NCBI GenBank assembly: GCA_021399445.1
Contig: JAJTUQ010000002.1
Coordinates: 2,728,001-2,792,000 of the forward strand
Length of the DNA: 64,000 bases
Direction: 5' to 3'
Source: Xylogone sp. PMI_703
Taxonomy: Eukaryota; Ascomycota; Leotiomycetes
In this document: in pieces, positions 35,131-46,859 of the stretch
How the letters are laid out: every line of letters starts with the position of its first letter
Position numbering within the stretch: the stretch's first letter is position 1
The notes under the pieces: model-generated
The model's database searches: none
What the model saw: only the letters and a program-made list of their open reading frames with translations
What the model was told of the DNA's origin: nothing
Program-made: the position numbers and the translations under genes

Positions 35131-37109
35131 TCACTTGCTGTGCTTTGTTTTCTGCTTCTTTCTCTTCTTCTCTTTGGAATCGAATCCTCGCCCTTTTTGG
35201 TTGCCGGTGAAAGAGTGCCTGCTTTGAGAAGGGTGCTGCTTTCGTTTTGCTTGTGCACCAGGTTGCTCCACTGTATTTGCACTGTCATCGAAGCCCTCCC
35301 ATTCCTCGGTATCCGAGTAACTTTGCTCAGAATTGTGCATCACGGGTGTTGCGTCTTCAACTTCCGCTGCGTTACGAGTCAGCTTTAATAATGGCTGCTG
35401 ACTTCCGAGATCGCTCCGGACCGGGAAGCCCATCAGGTCCCTAACAAGCATGCCTTTCTCGTCGCGCAGGAACATACTGTCTAGGTCCTCATTATGCATC
35501 TTCGGCTCCCTTACAAATCCAGCCACGAAGAACCCCATCGTCCCATTGTCGTCCCCCTTATTAGCTCGTATACAAGCATCAGCCAGGACCTCGTTACCCT
35601 CACATGCTGAGAGAGATCCACGCACAGGCCAGTCTCTCATGCCTCTGATTTGGCGGTCACGTTTCAAGATGGACCAGCCACGCTCCTTTGCAATATCGGA
35701 TTCCAGGGCTCTCTTTACCACGTTCTCGTTCTCTTCTGCGTGAATAGAACATGTTGAATAGGTAATTTTTTGTGCAGCTGGGAATTTAAAGGCGTGGAGC
35801 AAGAGCTCAAGCTGGAAGCTAGAAAGGGAATCTAATCGCGACTTCAGCTCGTCAGCGGTATCTACTGCGGATAAGACCCCGTCATCATCTATCATGATAT
35901 CCAGTGCTTTTTTTGGCGCCTCGGTATTATCTTTGTGAATCTTCCCATCCTTTCGTTTCCCATTCTCCTTAGATCCTTTAGCAGAAGATGTAGCGCTATC
36001 CTTTTGAGCTGGGAGGTGTAACTCGGGCATATCATCTCGGCCGATGATACCACTTCCAGAACAACTAGGGTCCAATAGGAGGGCACCAACGTTTCGATAT
36101 TTCGCATCATCAGGCCTAGCTTTGAGAAAATCTTCACCCTTGTGTAGCATTGTCCACTTATCCGAGCCAGCTAGATTGACCAGCTTGTCCAGAGTCTCGG
36201 CGCGTCTCTTGTCTTTTTCAAAGGCATGGATCGTCTGATCGCATTCGTCAGGCTCTGCACTATGCCCGGTCAAGATGGCAGCAATATGTGTCGTTTTATT
36301 TCCTGGCGCTGAACATGAGTCGATAATATCCCCATCTTGAGGCAGAGGATCCAGTAGGTAGGCTGGAAAGCATGATGCTTTATCCTGAAAGATGATCTTC
36401 CCATACTTATAGGCTTCAGTTTTGGTCAAGTCATAATTTGGCGAAATAGCGACTAGATTGGGGATGTTGTCGTCAATGTAGATGCGTTTCGAGCCGCGAA
36501 CTCGTACATCCTTAACGTTAGCCGCTCGTTCGAGACCCGAAAATGTCGTATCAAGCTCGTCCTCTAAACTTGATCTGAGAGTATTGACCCGTACCCACCG
36601 AGGATAGGGTGCTGCAGCAACTTCCCCATCGTTATCTCGATCTTCTTCGACATATACCTTCAAGGTTTCAAGGGAGCTCTGTTTCCTCCGTATTCTAGCC
36701 TTAGTAAATTCGGCTTGCAGTCTTGCTTTGTGACGCTCAATTGCAGTCCTGAGACCATGACTTGCAGGAAGGGCAATCCCTTTCTTTGCAAGGAGAAAAT
36801 CATGTACAAGAAGTAAAGATAAGGTTGGCGTGAGCTGAAGCCTGAGTAAGCCAGGTCGATCCTCTGACAGGTGTATCAGAACTGACGTATGAGAGTTGAT
36901 TGTCTTACCTTTCGTTCAAGCCGCAAAATGTCAGCATTCTCGATAACCTCTTTTAAAATTCGGCTCCATTTACAAGTCTCAATGACCAATGCATATATTT
37001 GTGCGGGCTGGTTTTTCAAATCTTTCTTGCTGAAGATTCTAGATTTCAAACTGCCGCCAGCGTTATGAGGCGCTGTTAAAAATTCCGCTGCTTCATGGTA
37101 AAGCGACAT
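35131..37109 (-). CDS. RCM1: 25S rRNA m5C methyltransferase Rcm1 (NSUN5 family)
   Basis: Rcm1 methylates a cytosine in helix 70 region of 25S rRNA using S-adenosylmethionine. Exons 37109–36909 and 36834–35131 encode 634 residues. The N-terminal block (MSLYHEAAEFL, KSRIFSKKDLKNQPAQIYAL) and TPTLSLLLVHDFLLAKKGIA are Rcm1-type. The SAM-binding motif is DGDIIDSCSAPGNKTTHIA. Both RNA m5C cysteines are visible: C325 in DPSCSGSG and C429 in YSTCSIHAEEN. A hydrophilic insert (about 335–375, Lys/Ser-rich) separates them. The C-terminus is a Lys-rich nucleolar-type tail. The start at 37109 is preferred over an upstream in-frame Met because the family begins with MSLY. Confidence 0.93.
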
Positions 37110-37522
37110 ATTGAAATACGTCGGCTTATGCACCAGGGTATCCAGGGATGCGAGAAGATAAAATATGAATGGTGGTTGTGAGTGAGAGAAGATTTTGTAT
37201 CCTTGAAAGTATCAGCCTTGCGCATGTGGCTCACGAAGCCCGCCGTAATAATACTAACCCAACTTACGGACGAGCTCATAGATCTAACATATTAGATTAG
37301 ATGATCTGAGAGAATGTGAAAGTGTGTAAATGTGACAACCTGTCCTAACGGATAATATTTTGGTCATTTAAGACTTATATATGAAGTTTTTAGAAGGTGC
37401 CCCTGTCGATCATCAGCGCAAGATAGCACCTCTGCAGAGATCTGGATACGTTTCTGACACCGAACGTCACACGCAGGTAGATGAGATTCAATTGAGTGGT
37501 CAATCGTTGACATTCTTTATAT
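37110..37522. other. intergenic region between RCM1 start and PRP18 end
   Basis: The RCM1 promoter. A donor-like ATGAGCTCGTCC|GTAAGT is present at about 37276–37259, so a 5' leader intron is possible but not shown. Confidence 0.4.
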
Positions 37523-38612
37523 TTAGCCCATCATCTGTTTAATATCATCCGGTGGCCATCTAACTTGCGCAAAGCTTAGGCACCTTTTAATACTTTGCAA
37601 AAACTTCCTCGTAATCTCATCACCCATAACGTGACCCTTATCACTCTCATGAAGCTTCTCTCGCGCACTACGTTCATGGATACCAACCATGGTAACACCG
37701 ATAGGCCAAGCTGCCTTGCCAATACTCAGCCGTAAATATCCATCATTGGCATCGACGTATCGCCGTTCCTGTGCTGCTTTGACAATTTCTACTATTGGTT
37801 CCAGGACACCATCATCGATGTCTCCGCTTTCAAACTTCCGAAACAGCTAACGGCAGTTAGTATGGGACAGACAATTCATGGCTCAGAACAGCAGGAATGC
37901 CTACCGGTGTCATATTTTCCTTACTCTGCACCATAGCGTTATACGCTGCCTTGCTCGCAAAAGTGTCTCTCTTCTCCTTCTCCAACGCAGCTTCCCACTC
38001 CGTGAGGACCATCGTAAAGTAAGAAGCGAGTTGTCTGAATAGGTATTTTCGGCCCTCCGCATCTTTAGGCATCGTATCAACCTTCATATCCTTCTCTTCC
38101 ACCAGTTCCAGAGAGGTAGGTATGGGCCCATTCGTCATCACGGTACCCAGTTTTCTATACCGTCGAAGCCTCTGCTTATGACTCTCACCAAATAATTTTG
38201 CCGGCTCCCCCATCGCACGTAATTTCTCAAGCAGCTCTTCATCTTCAATATCATCCTCCTTGGCGATTTCTGCACTGTCTTCCTTGACCAGCTCTGGGAG
38301 GCCTAATCTCTTCCTTCTCGCTCTCTCTTCCTCTGCTTCCTGTTCTTCTCGTCGCCGCCTCGACTCCTCAGCCAATTTCCTCCGCTTTTCCTCTCGGATA
38401 CGCGCTGCTTCGGCTTCTTCTTCCTCTCGTTTGCGCTTCTGTGCTAACTTCTCCTGTTTTTCTTGTTCGATTCGCTTTTGTTCCGCCTGGTACTGGGCCT
38501 GTCTTTCTGCCTCTATTTCCGCACGTTTCTTATGTTTAACGGACTGTTCGGTGGAGGCGAAGTTGGATTTCGCTTTGGATATCTCCTTCGACATTAAAGA
38601 TGCGAAATCCAT
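37523..38612 (-). CDS. PRP18: pre-mRNA splicing factor Prp18
   Basis: Prp18 acts with Slu7 in the second catalytic step of splicing, in 3' splice-site choice. Exons 38612–37905 and 37846–37523 give 343 residues. The N-terminus (MDFASLMSKEISKAK) and the Glu/Arg/Lys coiled-coil (about 25–110) precede the splicing-factor motif around EPAKLFGESHKQRLRRYRKL. The five-helix Prp18 domain then follows, from YLFRQLASYFTMVLTEWEAA through AAQERRYVDANDGYLRLSIG, KAAWPIGVTMVGIHERSARE and FAQVRWPPDDIKQMMG. All conserved blocks are present and the intron is canonical. The length equals that of usual fungal Prp18. It is divergent from SAP18 with an 805-bp spacer. Confidence 0.94.
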
Positions 38613-39417
38613 AGTTGCGACAGCTGCAAGTGCTTTTTTCGTAAAGTGACAGGAATATTTGGGCTACTGTTAAGCGTTTTGCGCCGACTCGTGAAAGACG
38701 AATTATTATTTCTCCGATGGTTGAAGCGGACGCTAGAGGCTAGAAATAAAATGAGAGGAAAGGCTTTAAAAAGATCTACACAAGTTCGCCGGTATTACAT
38801 ATTAGGAGATATCAATTTCTAGAGTATCACGTTGACTCGGTGTATCGGACCTGTACTGTAGTGGCGCGCACCATGCAAAAACAAACCAAGCAAACAGCCA
38901 GGTACAGTACCTATAAGTCTTGGCACGTACGTCCAAAGGTAATCCATCAGGTTTATGAGAGCCTCCACAACCGCATCTTCCAAGGATCGCAAATACATTC
39001 TAAGGTAGAGAATTAGAACATTATATTCCTATTGCTCTGCTTTTACTAAGTACCATTGCAGAGCTTATCCAGTATATTGCATGCGCCTTTACTAGCTTCA
39101 TCATCGGGTAACGTGGTACAAGCTTGACGTTGATCATACGAAACGGGATCTTAAAATAACTTAGGAATTCTAATCTATCTAAACCTATTGCAGCACCGTA
39201 GTTTCCCATTGTAATAAATTTATAAGAATTGGGGAGAATCTGCAAGGCTGAGAAAGGTGCTAAATGTGCGGGAAAGCTAGCCTCAGAAGCACTTAGCGTC
39301 ATTGAGAGCTGGGACCAGGCAGATCGCGGCTTCTTACCTTTCATTGCTTGCGCCTTAGTTTCAATGCCTTCAACTCTTTCCTCCTAATTCTAATATTACA
39401 ACACAGCCAATTAAAAA
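38613..39417. promoter_or_regulatory. divergent promoter region PRP18 / SAP18
   Basis: An AT-rich spacer between two outward-facing genes with one GTACAGTAC palindrome at 38902–38910. A 107-codon minus-strand frame (39021–39344) shows no recognisable domain and I do not call it. Confidence 0.5.
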
Positions 39418-40289
39418 ATGTCAAATAAAATTGACAGGCAGACGAAAACCCCCTTTCTCTTGAAACTATTTTACAGAAATGGCTCCTTTCACAGGTACGT
39501 TTTGTCAAGGTTCTTTCTCAGCCTTCTCAGGCTATCGCTCCACGATTTCCACAAACTAATACAGAACACACCAACAGACTAGACGAGTTTAACCCTCACG
39601 GAGAACTACCTCCTCATGTGCAGATATACACTTGGCAAACATGCACCCTTCGCGAACTTTCACACCTTCTCACAACCGCATTACCTACCTTACTCCCAGA
39701 TCCAGCCATAGGCACGCGACTTTCATTTCGTCTCATATTCCCAGATACGCGCAATGCAGCTTCGGGTACCGGCCCCGGCAGATACATGACAAAAGACTTA
39801 GGAAGCGTAGTCATTGGCGGCGATGGACCGGGTATACTACCAGACAGAGAGGAGGCTGCGATCGTGGCAGGTGGTCCAATGGCAGGTGAGCTGGGAGGCG
39901 AGCCAGAAAAGACGTTACAAGATGCCAGATTCGTAATCGGCGATTATATTTCTTGCGCCGTGTTGCCTCCTATGGCTAATGGCTCCGTTGCTCCTCCATT
40001 GAGTACCTCTGGTAGGAGTGGTGGGAGAGGAGGAAACGACTATGGTAGAAGTGGACCGTACAATGGTCCGCGCGAGAACGGTCCTTCGGGATATAGAGGC
40101 AGGGGAGGACCGAGAGGCGGCTTTGGGCAAGGAATGGGTATGGGTAGTGACAGGATTCCACCCGGAGAGTGGAGGCGGGGTGAACGTGTTCCAGATGGCC
40201 CTTCTGGTGGCAGGGGTCGAGGAGGATATGGGGGTGGAGGTGGTGGATATGGCGGAGGGTATGGTGGCGGGGGAAGAGGAAGGTACTAG
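39418..40289 (+). CDS. SAP18 family protein with C-terminal RGG/Gly-rich tail
   Basis: SAP18 has a ubiquitin-like fold and belongs to Sin3 deacetylase and, in animals, the ASAP exon-junction complex. Exons 39418–39494 and 39578–40289 encode 262 residues. The start at 39418 is chosen because the first exon then gives KTPFLLKLFYRNGSFHR, the conserved SAP18 opening; a later ATG at 39480 is out of frame. Conserved blocks are LPPHVQIYTWQTCTLRELSH, GTRLSFRLIFPDTRN and KTLQDARFVIGDYISCAVLP. An acidic/Gly loop (about 90–125) interrupts the fold. The last 85 residues are a run of RGG and GYGGG units, typical of RNA-binding tails. The tail suggests a role in mRNA processing, but this is inference. Confidence 0.9.
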
Positions 40290-40710
40290 CATATTCAAAC
40301 AAATGATACCACTGTATTGTATACTCTTGTTATCCAGTTTATATTATATTAATCTAGACCACACGGTCCTTGTTGATGGCTAATTAGTCCTCCTCTTCTA
40401 GGATATGCATGGTGTGGCATGTTACGTTCATCTGTATAACATCTGGCTCTCATCAGCTAGATAGTCAGGAAAAAGACGTATACCAATCCGTAGTATTCGT
40501 AGGTTGGGCAACTGACACCAGGAACACCCGACTTTCAACAGCAATATATTGCTTCGCAACACGAATCACGCATAACCACAGGCACATATCAGGCTTGTTC
40601 CAATTCTAGATTCCCGGTTCGTGATATGATATATACACCTCGGCGCAAAGAAACCCGGTCTGAATCCAGACACATATGCTGAATCATGATATCCCGTCTC
40701 GGCCCCTCCT
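40290..40710. other. convergent intergenic region
   Basis: The 3' flanks of SAP18 and of the complex I subunit gene. Nothing further seen. Confidence 0.5.
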
Positions 40711-41152
40711 CTACCACTCCGCAACAGTATCACCCCTCTTCTTCCCTCGGAAATCCCACTTTCCCTATACACCCAACGTATCAGTATCAAATTCTCCATC
40801 TTTTTAGTCCACACGTATTGTTTTCCAAGTTTTCTATGCCTGGCTTTCACTCACCTCCGTAGACCACGCGATATATCCAATAAGAGCAGGGAAAGCAAAG
40901 CCATATGCAAAGGTAATTCCTGCAGTGCGTCTATTCCATCTGAAATACTTCATGCGGTTCTGGTGCATGTCTGGATCCGGTGCATTAGTATCGACGTCTC
41001 AGGGTAACGTGATGGACAGCTGCATACTGTAGTATTTCATCAACGCCGGGTCGGCGGCGAGACCTGGTGCGGGGGTCGCGTTAGCATTGGTTCTCTTCAA
41101 TTGGATTGCTACTGGATTGATTAATGAACTTACTTGTGTTGTGGGCCGCCAT
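40711..41152 (-). CDS. mitochondrial complex I accessory subunit, NDUFB4/B15-like
   Basis: Four small exons (41152–41134, 41063–41028, 40970–40855, 40764–40711) encode a 74-residue protein too fragmented to show as one long frame. The start MAAHNTS is followed by LAADPALMKYYNMHQNRMKY, the motif FRWNRRTAGITFAY, one membrane segment (FAFPALIGYIAWST) and the closing GKWDFRGKKRGDTVAEW. This matches the fungal B15/NDUFB4-type subunit of NADH:ubiquinone oxidoreductase, a single-span inner-membrane protein of the peripheral part of the membrane arm. All three introns are GT–AG and keep phase. No cleavable presequence is evident, as expected for this subunit. Confidence 0.85.
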
Positions 41153-43369
41153 GGTGCAAGATTGTTGCCGTAGGCGTTCGACTTTGGAGATGCTTGAGGT
41201 TGCTGTTGGAGGGTTGAGGTCGGGAACGTCTATCGCCAAGACTAGATATTTATGCCTTTTGTATCAGGCATGAATTTCATCATTCAGCCTTCTGAGGTAT
41301 TCAGCGAGGAGAATTGGATGTCATTTTTTGTTTATTGGTTTATTTGTGTGTTATATATCAGTTTTTAATCTGAAATGCTGAGATGATATTCTCTTGTCTA
41401 TTTTGTGTTGTGAAGTATGTCACGGTCTAATTCTAGGTTCCGTCGAATTATTTTAATATATTCCTGGAAGTACAATGAACTATTCACACAATAAAATCCA
41501 CAACTTGCTAAAATTGGGCATAGGAATAACCATATAGCATACGACCGTCCAAGACTACTTAACCCCACTAAATCATCAGTGGAATAAAAATCACAGAGCG
41601 ATCCTGTATGACCAACTCGTCTCGGATACTACTGGCTCGGAGGGGTAAAATCTACAACTGCAACATATTGCATCTGTCGGACAGCCTCCCCACATTCCGC
41701 GATTCTATATTCGCTATATGAGAGAGACGTCACACTTAATACCCAATCCCCCGGTACCCAGTCCCCCGGCCTTGTAATAGGTGCTGGTCACGGTAGTTAT
41801 CAAAATCAGAGAAAGAGTTAGAACACTTAATTCTTCAAGGAATACTAATCAGTAATTTTCGGGATCGGAGGTTAGAATGAGCTCTGCTCTGCATAATATC
41901 GTACGTAGGATACCCACAAAGAATGATTATTAATAGACCTACATGTCTTGTTATCGGGGCGCAGAACATCCGTCTGAATTCGGATGAGAGAGGAAGTACG
42001 GTACAGTACGTTATGTTGTGCAAGATGGTATCAGATCGGGGACTTCGGATGATCCCTCAGCTTTTGTTTGCATAGTATCTGAAACACCATTCGAAATGCA
42101 GAAGAAATTATATATATAGCGCTACAATAATACACACCCAATCACAGGAACCACTTCATGATATCTTCAATACAGTATGGAGCAGGAGCACGGTGCACTC
42201 AACTTACGAAGCCTAATATGAATTCATAAAATATTATGTAGTGTATAGTGCACATAAAATAATTGCATAAGATCAAACTGATCGGTCGCAAGGGCAAGGA
42301 ACCGCAACAGCATAGCACAGCCCCCTTCCTTAGCCTGCACATGGCTAACGCATCATCACCGATTTACCACCGATACGCAAAGTAGTGCAGTGCAGAACTA
42401 TGAAATGTGTCCTCGTGCTTACTCATCTGTGATCACGATCACAGAGTTGAGTACGGTGTACGGTGCAAGTAAATACCAAAAGGAAGAAACCGAAGACGAG
42501 GAAGCAAAAAGCAAAAAGCAAAAACCGAAAGCTGAAACCAGGAAACAAAGAATAGAAAGCGAAAAACGGAAAACCGAAATTCGAAAACGCGACACCAAAA
42601 ACCAAAAGCTGAAAACCAAATTCAGAAAACAGAAAACCGTACAGGGGTATCTAACACGTGCGTACACGCACCACCAGGGGGGTTTATTCTTCCGTACAAA
42701 CTACTGCACTGTACCTTTACGAGGGGAAACCTCGGAAATTACGTCTCACCCATTCATGGGAGGGTAAGATCAATGGACGAATCAACGAAGAGAAGGGTGT
42801 TCTGAAACGCTGTTCTATTCGGAAGATCTGACCACACCTACCTTGTGTTTATGGAAGGATTGCGATTGCTATGTAAGTTTTCGAAATTTAGATACTAGAT
42901 GTCACATTTACAAGTCAAAAGCAATTGAGAAGCGAAAAGGGTTAATTTTTTCAAACTTGGATTTCGGAAGACTGTTTCATTGCTATAGACACAAACCCAG
43001 TTGAGGAACCACCGTCCATTCGATGGCCTGGATCACAAGAGAAACTCCCGCTGAATCACGCACCCGATAGCCCAGTCCCAATCCAACTATATACACCACT
43101 CCAACTTATTCGGCCCAACCACCAACCATTAAGAAATTAACAGATCAACTGCAAATGAGAATACGCCATGCGACCAGATGGCACGACGGGTATTTCAACG
43201 TTGCATCTAAAGTGTAAAATAACTTATAAACAAGCAATGACAAAGTAAATGATGTGCAGACAGCGCGAGTGTAAACCCCTTTTTTCGTAAAAGCCATAGC
43301 CTTGTGTAAAGTTCTACTTTCAAGGCTTCATTGTCGTCAAAGCTCCGAGGAGCTCAACGCTTGAATGAC
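41153..43369. other. 2.2-kb intergenic region
   Basis: No gene is supported. It contains two overlapping GTACNGTAC palindromes (41996–42009) and a purine-rich degenerate repeat (42472–42640). The right end is the 3' flank of the wall-protein gene. Confidence 0.55.
42472..42640 (+). repeat. purine-rich degenerate repeat (GAAAACC/AAAGC units)
   Basis: About 170 nt of irregular A/G-rich units such as AAAAGC, GAAAACC and CGAAAG. A Lys/Glu/Arg-rich open frame results but has no domain. It looks like an eroded minisatellite. Confidence 0.6.
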
Positions 43370-44035
43370 TTATGCGAAGAGAACGGCAACGGCACCAGCA
43401 ACAGCGGCAACGGCGAAGGAGGAGGTGAGGCCGGAAGCACCGTTGACGAATGCAGATGGGGTAGCGCTGGGACCTGGGAGGGTACCGTTGCTGACTGGGG
43501 GAACACCGGAACCGGTGCCAGTTGGGGCAGCAGCACCACCGACGGGGGTGGAGACTGGGGTAACAGTGACAGTGCTGTAGATGACAGTTGGGATGCAGGT
43601 GGAGATGGTGATGGTGCTCAAGAGAGGAGCGGAGCTGGGAGCGGATGGTGGTGCAACAGATGGGACACCAGCGGCAGAGCTAACTGGAGCAGCTGGGGCA
43701 ACTGGGGTGCTGGTAGCAGTGCCGTTGGAGTAGACTGGGGCAGAGCTGTAGACTGGAGCTGGTGCAGAGAAACCAGCGGATGGGACACCAGCGGCAGAGG
43801 AAGTGACCACTGGGTAGCTGGTGGTGCTGACAACTGTGGAGCGGGCTGGGCAGTTGGTGACAGTTGGGGCACAGCTCTGTTGAATCGATGTTAGACTTTG
43901 GACGTCGAAAGGCCTGCCAACTGAATGGCATCAGATTCAACTTACGGTGATGGTGACCAACTCAGTGGTGTAGACGGTGGACTCGGCCGCAACAGCGGTG
44001 GCGAGGAGGGCAACGGTGGCAGCAGAGAAACGCAT
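43370..44035 (-). CDS. secreted, probably GPI-anchored Ser/Pro/Val-rich cell wall protein
   Basis: Exons 44035–43946 and 43876–43370 encode 198 residues. A signal peptide is clear (MRFSAATVALLATAVAAES, cleavage likely after AAA or AAE). Next come TVYTTELVTIT and SCAPTVTNCPARST, a short Cys-bearing block common in fungal wall proteins. A low-complexity Ser/Ala/Pro/Val region with imperfect repeats of PVSSAAGVPS, and short N-x-T sites (SNGTATS, SNGTLPG), follow. The C-terminus is a hydrophobic tail (SSFAVAAVAGAVAVLFA) preceded by NGASG, fitting GPI attachment. A surface or cell wall location is inferred. The antisense strand is open for 187 codons, which is a by-product of the composition. Confidence 0.85.
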
Positions 44036-46406
44036 TTTGGCTGATTTGAGGGTTGAGGGTTTTTCGTTTGAAAAAGGTGCGTGGGGGTTGGAAGCGGGTT
44101 GGTTTGCTGAAAAGCAGTAACGAGTGTAGATTCTGTAAAGAATGGACGACCGAAGTCAACTATGCGATAGCAAGTGTAAGGCTGTTGGGCTGGAGAGAAA
44201 AGAAGAAGAAGGAGAAGCCAGTTGGGTCAAGTGCAAGATATAGAAGTCTGGGAGATTGCGCTCGCTGGGCAGGGCCAGGGGGAGAGTCGTGGAGGCCCCT
44301 GTCGGTGGTCAGGGTGGCTTAAGATGTGGCCAAGGTCGGTGAACGCTCTCCAGGCCTTCGATGGGCAGATGGGCGGGGCCCTTCATTTCCTGCGATGGAC
44401 AGGCGGCAAATCTGCAGCCATCCAGCTCGCAGATGAGGGCGAGGAGGCCCCCAGGGGTCCACGACAGCATGTCGAGTGCAGACCCACCGTGGCGCCTTCC
44501 AGCCAGTGATCGGCCGTGCTGCTGTCGCTTGGTGCTCGAAACAGCGACATGTTACTGGCTAGCAGGGCTGGGGGCTAAACCCGACCAGATCGTTTCGCCG
44601 TTCCACTAGGCCCGCCCCGGACACCGCAGATTGGTTCCTGCGCAAGAGGCCTCGTCTAGCGGATCAGGGCCGCTCAGGGCGCGCGATGACAGGCCAGAGC
44701 TGTTGCTTGCGAGCTGCCATAGGTGGGAAGGCGCGAGCCACACATGCAGGGACCCATGACGCTCTAAAAGCTTCCCTGACAACCAAGCAATATGCGCCAG
44801 CAAACAGCGTTCCTTTTTCTTTCTACCACGCAAACACGTAGGCTCCACTTTCCCCTGAAATTGACTACTGTGGTATCTCATGCTTGGGATCGATGGCGGC
44901 ATTGCTTTGCCAGATTGCTGGCCGCTATGGAGCACAGTACTTGGCTGTAACCTTCGCCAGCTGTTACGGTGCCCAAGACGCTGGATACCTCCCTGATTGC
45001 GTGCCAGCACCGTACGGCACGGTAGCAGCTCGTGCTCAGTGCCTCCAGGCCTATCTGGTTTTGGTCGGCTTGTACAGTTTACATGAATGTTGTAGTTGAC
45101 AGGTAGTGAATAGTCCAGCTGGCCATTGAGGTACTTGTGCTTGAGTGCTTTACGCAGTAGCAAGCTCACAGTTGGGCAATTGACGCTTTGCGTACTATTC
45201 CACTGTACGGAGTAGAGTTCGGAGTGTTGTGTCAATCACAAGCTATCCTTTCCTCGTGCTTGCCATTCAATGCATTCGTCGACCATTCAGTGCTGTTGCT
45301 TCGGTCGATCTACAGGGTGCAGAATCTCCAGACAAACCACCATCGCATCTCCCTGCTCATCATAATCTCGACTACGGCACACAGCAGCTTATCGTTGCCC
45401 TGTTGAAGCGATAGCGCTACCGTGTTTTGCGCCGAACTGTTTAGACTATCAGGGACCCCCAAGCTCGCTGTATTTGCTCTTGGCTCCCCGAGTGCCCCTA
45501 ATTCGGGCCCTCTGGCTCTGGTGGAATTTCGCCGCTGGTCTGTTGCTTTGTACCCGCAGATACTGTGACACCGCCAGCGCACCTCCCCAGCTGATCGTGA
45601 TGAACGGGCACCACAACGGTGAAGCAAAGATACGGTGCCACAGTATCATACGAAGAAGCTTATGCGTCGATATACGGGTAATCGTTATCGGGTTCCAGTC
45701 TCAAGCCACCCATCGTAACTTATCTGCTTTCTTAAGATTTGCGAGCGTTTCTTATGTTCTTTGATGTCAATGTTGGATCGCGTTTCTTTCCTTTTTAGCG
45801 GGGCAGCATTGGCGCTGGGCGTCGCATCCCCTTAATTTATCCAATATTGTCTCCTGTATTTTTTTTCCTGTGGCTCTACTTTCTGCGCAGTAATCAATGA
45901 TTTTTGCCACATTGGTTTTGCCGCCACAGTCGCTTCTTTCGTACCCCTTGAAGGCACTGTGCTTGTGGTCTCCGCAGCTATCTCGCCGAAGGGTAGCGTC
46001 CCGGTGCTTCGTAGTCTGGGGGAGATTAGGTGCCCACTGTAATGACCTAATTCTGGAATGAGATACCTAAAGCATAGATGTGCAGCTGCTGTTGCATCAG
46101 TTTCCATCTAGCTGATCTAGACTTCTTACAGTTGCAACGTTCCCTATCGTGCACTTCCTGCAAATCTCCGGTCCTAGTACAGCTAGGTAGTATGGGTGAT
46201 ACGAGAGGTCCACTCTTGAACTTTAGGGGGTGGATATTCGAGATGGGTGATTAATGCTGTGGTGGAGATAGTATGCTCCATTTCAATATCACTCTTAATG
46301 CAAAAGGGGCGCCTGTTAATTGATGTCAAATGCATTCCCGAGATTCCTTATGTTTTGATGTCGTATTGACCATTGTTGCGAGCGAAGAATATCGAAACCT
46401 TCTTAG

Positions 46407-46859
46407 GTTCTACAGGATATTCTAAAAGCTCATTGTCTCAAGGAAGCATATCTGGATCAGTTTGTCCTTCGGACTCGCACGACTCGTTATGACGAATTAT
46501 CGGTATATGGTAGGTCAAGGCGCGCAGATATGGCACCTCTACGAAACTTTCTTTTGATATTTCGACCACTTTTGCAAACACCTTGGACACCGCATACTTC
46601 ATACATCTGGTTCAGCGATATCTTGCTGCATAGTCCGTCAAATCCTCAGGAGCTCTCACCGCCACACTGGCACAGTCTCCAATAATGGTCTATACGATGT
46701 CCTAATGATAGACTGAGTCTGGAGACATCGTATTTCGAGGCCTTCTATCCTGAGTTTGGGGAATATCATGCCAGAAGAAGAATGAGTGGGAGTCTGGTTG
46801 CATCTATCAATCCGTTGGCAAGTCCTCTTTATCTCGGATCCAGAGAGCTTTGTAGCAAC
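46407..46859 (+). pseudogene. decayed protein-coding relic (unidentified family)
   Basis: One reading frame stays open for 92 codons (46407–46682), is broken by a single TAA (46683–46685), and is open again for 58 codons to a TAG at 46860. Both halves have ordinary protein-like composition, for example YDELSVYGRSRRADMAPLRN, then YFEAFYPEFGEYHARRRMSG. A 3' splice-like CTTCTTAG directly precedes 46407. Downstream to about 47.5 kb more such stretches occur in changing frames. I do not recognise the family. C-to-T change of a Gln codon could explain the TAA, as in repeat-induced point mutation, but this is speculation. An alternative is a real multi-exon gene whose introns I could not place. Confidence 0.4.
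46693..46732. repeat. nested inverted repeat
   Basis: TACGATGTC at 46693–46701 pairs perfectly with GACATCGTA at 46724–46732. Inside the loop, AGACT and AGTCT form a second small hairpin. It overlaps the relic, so its role is unclear. Confidence 0.45.

Noticed and set aside
37110..37133. Upstream in-frame Met for RCM1
   Set aside because: The family starts with MSLY-type sequence and the eight extra residues are not conserved as far as I can tell.
39021..39344. 107-codon minus-strand frame between PRP18 and SAP18
   Set aside because: No domain recognised; it lies in AT-rich promoter DNA. It could be a small orphan gene but there is no positive evidence.
43331..43894. 187-codon plus-strand frame over the wall-protein gene
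   Set aside because: It is antisense to a gene with signal peptide, canonical intron and GPI tail; its Gly/Trp/Ser-rich translation reflects the repeats of that gene.
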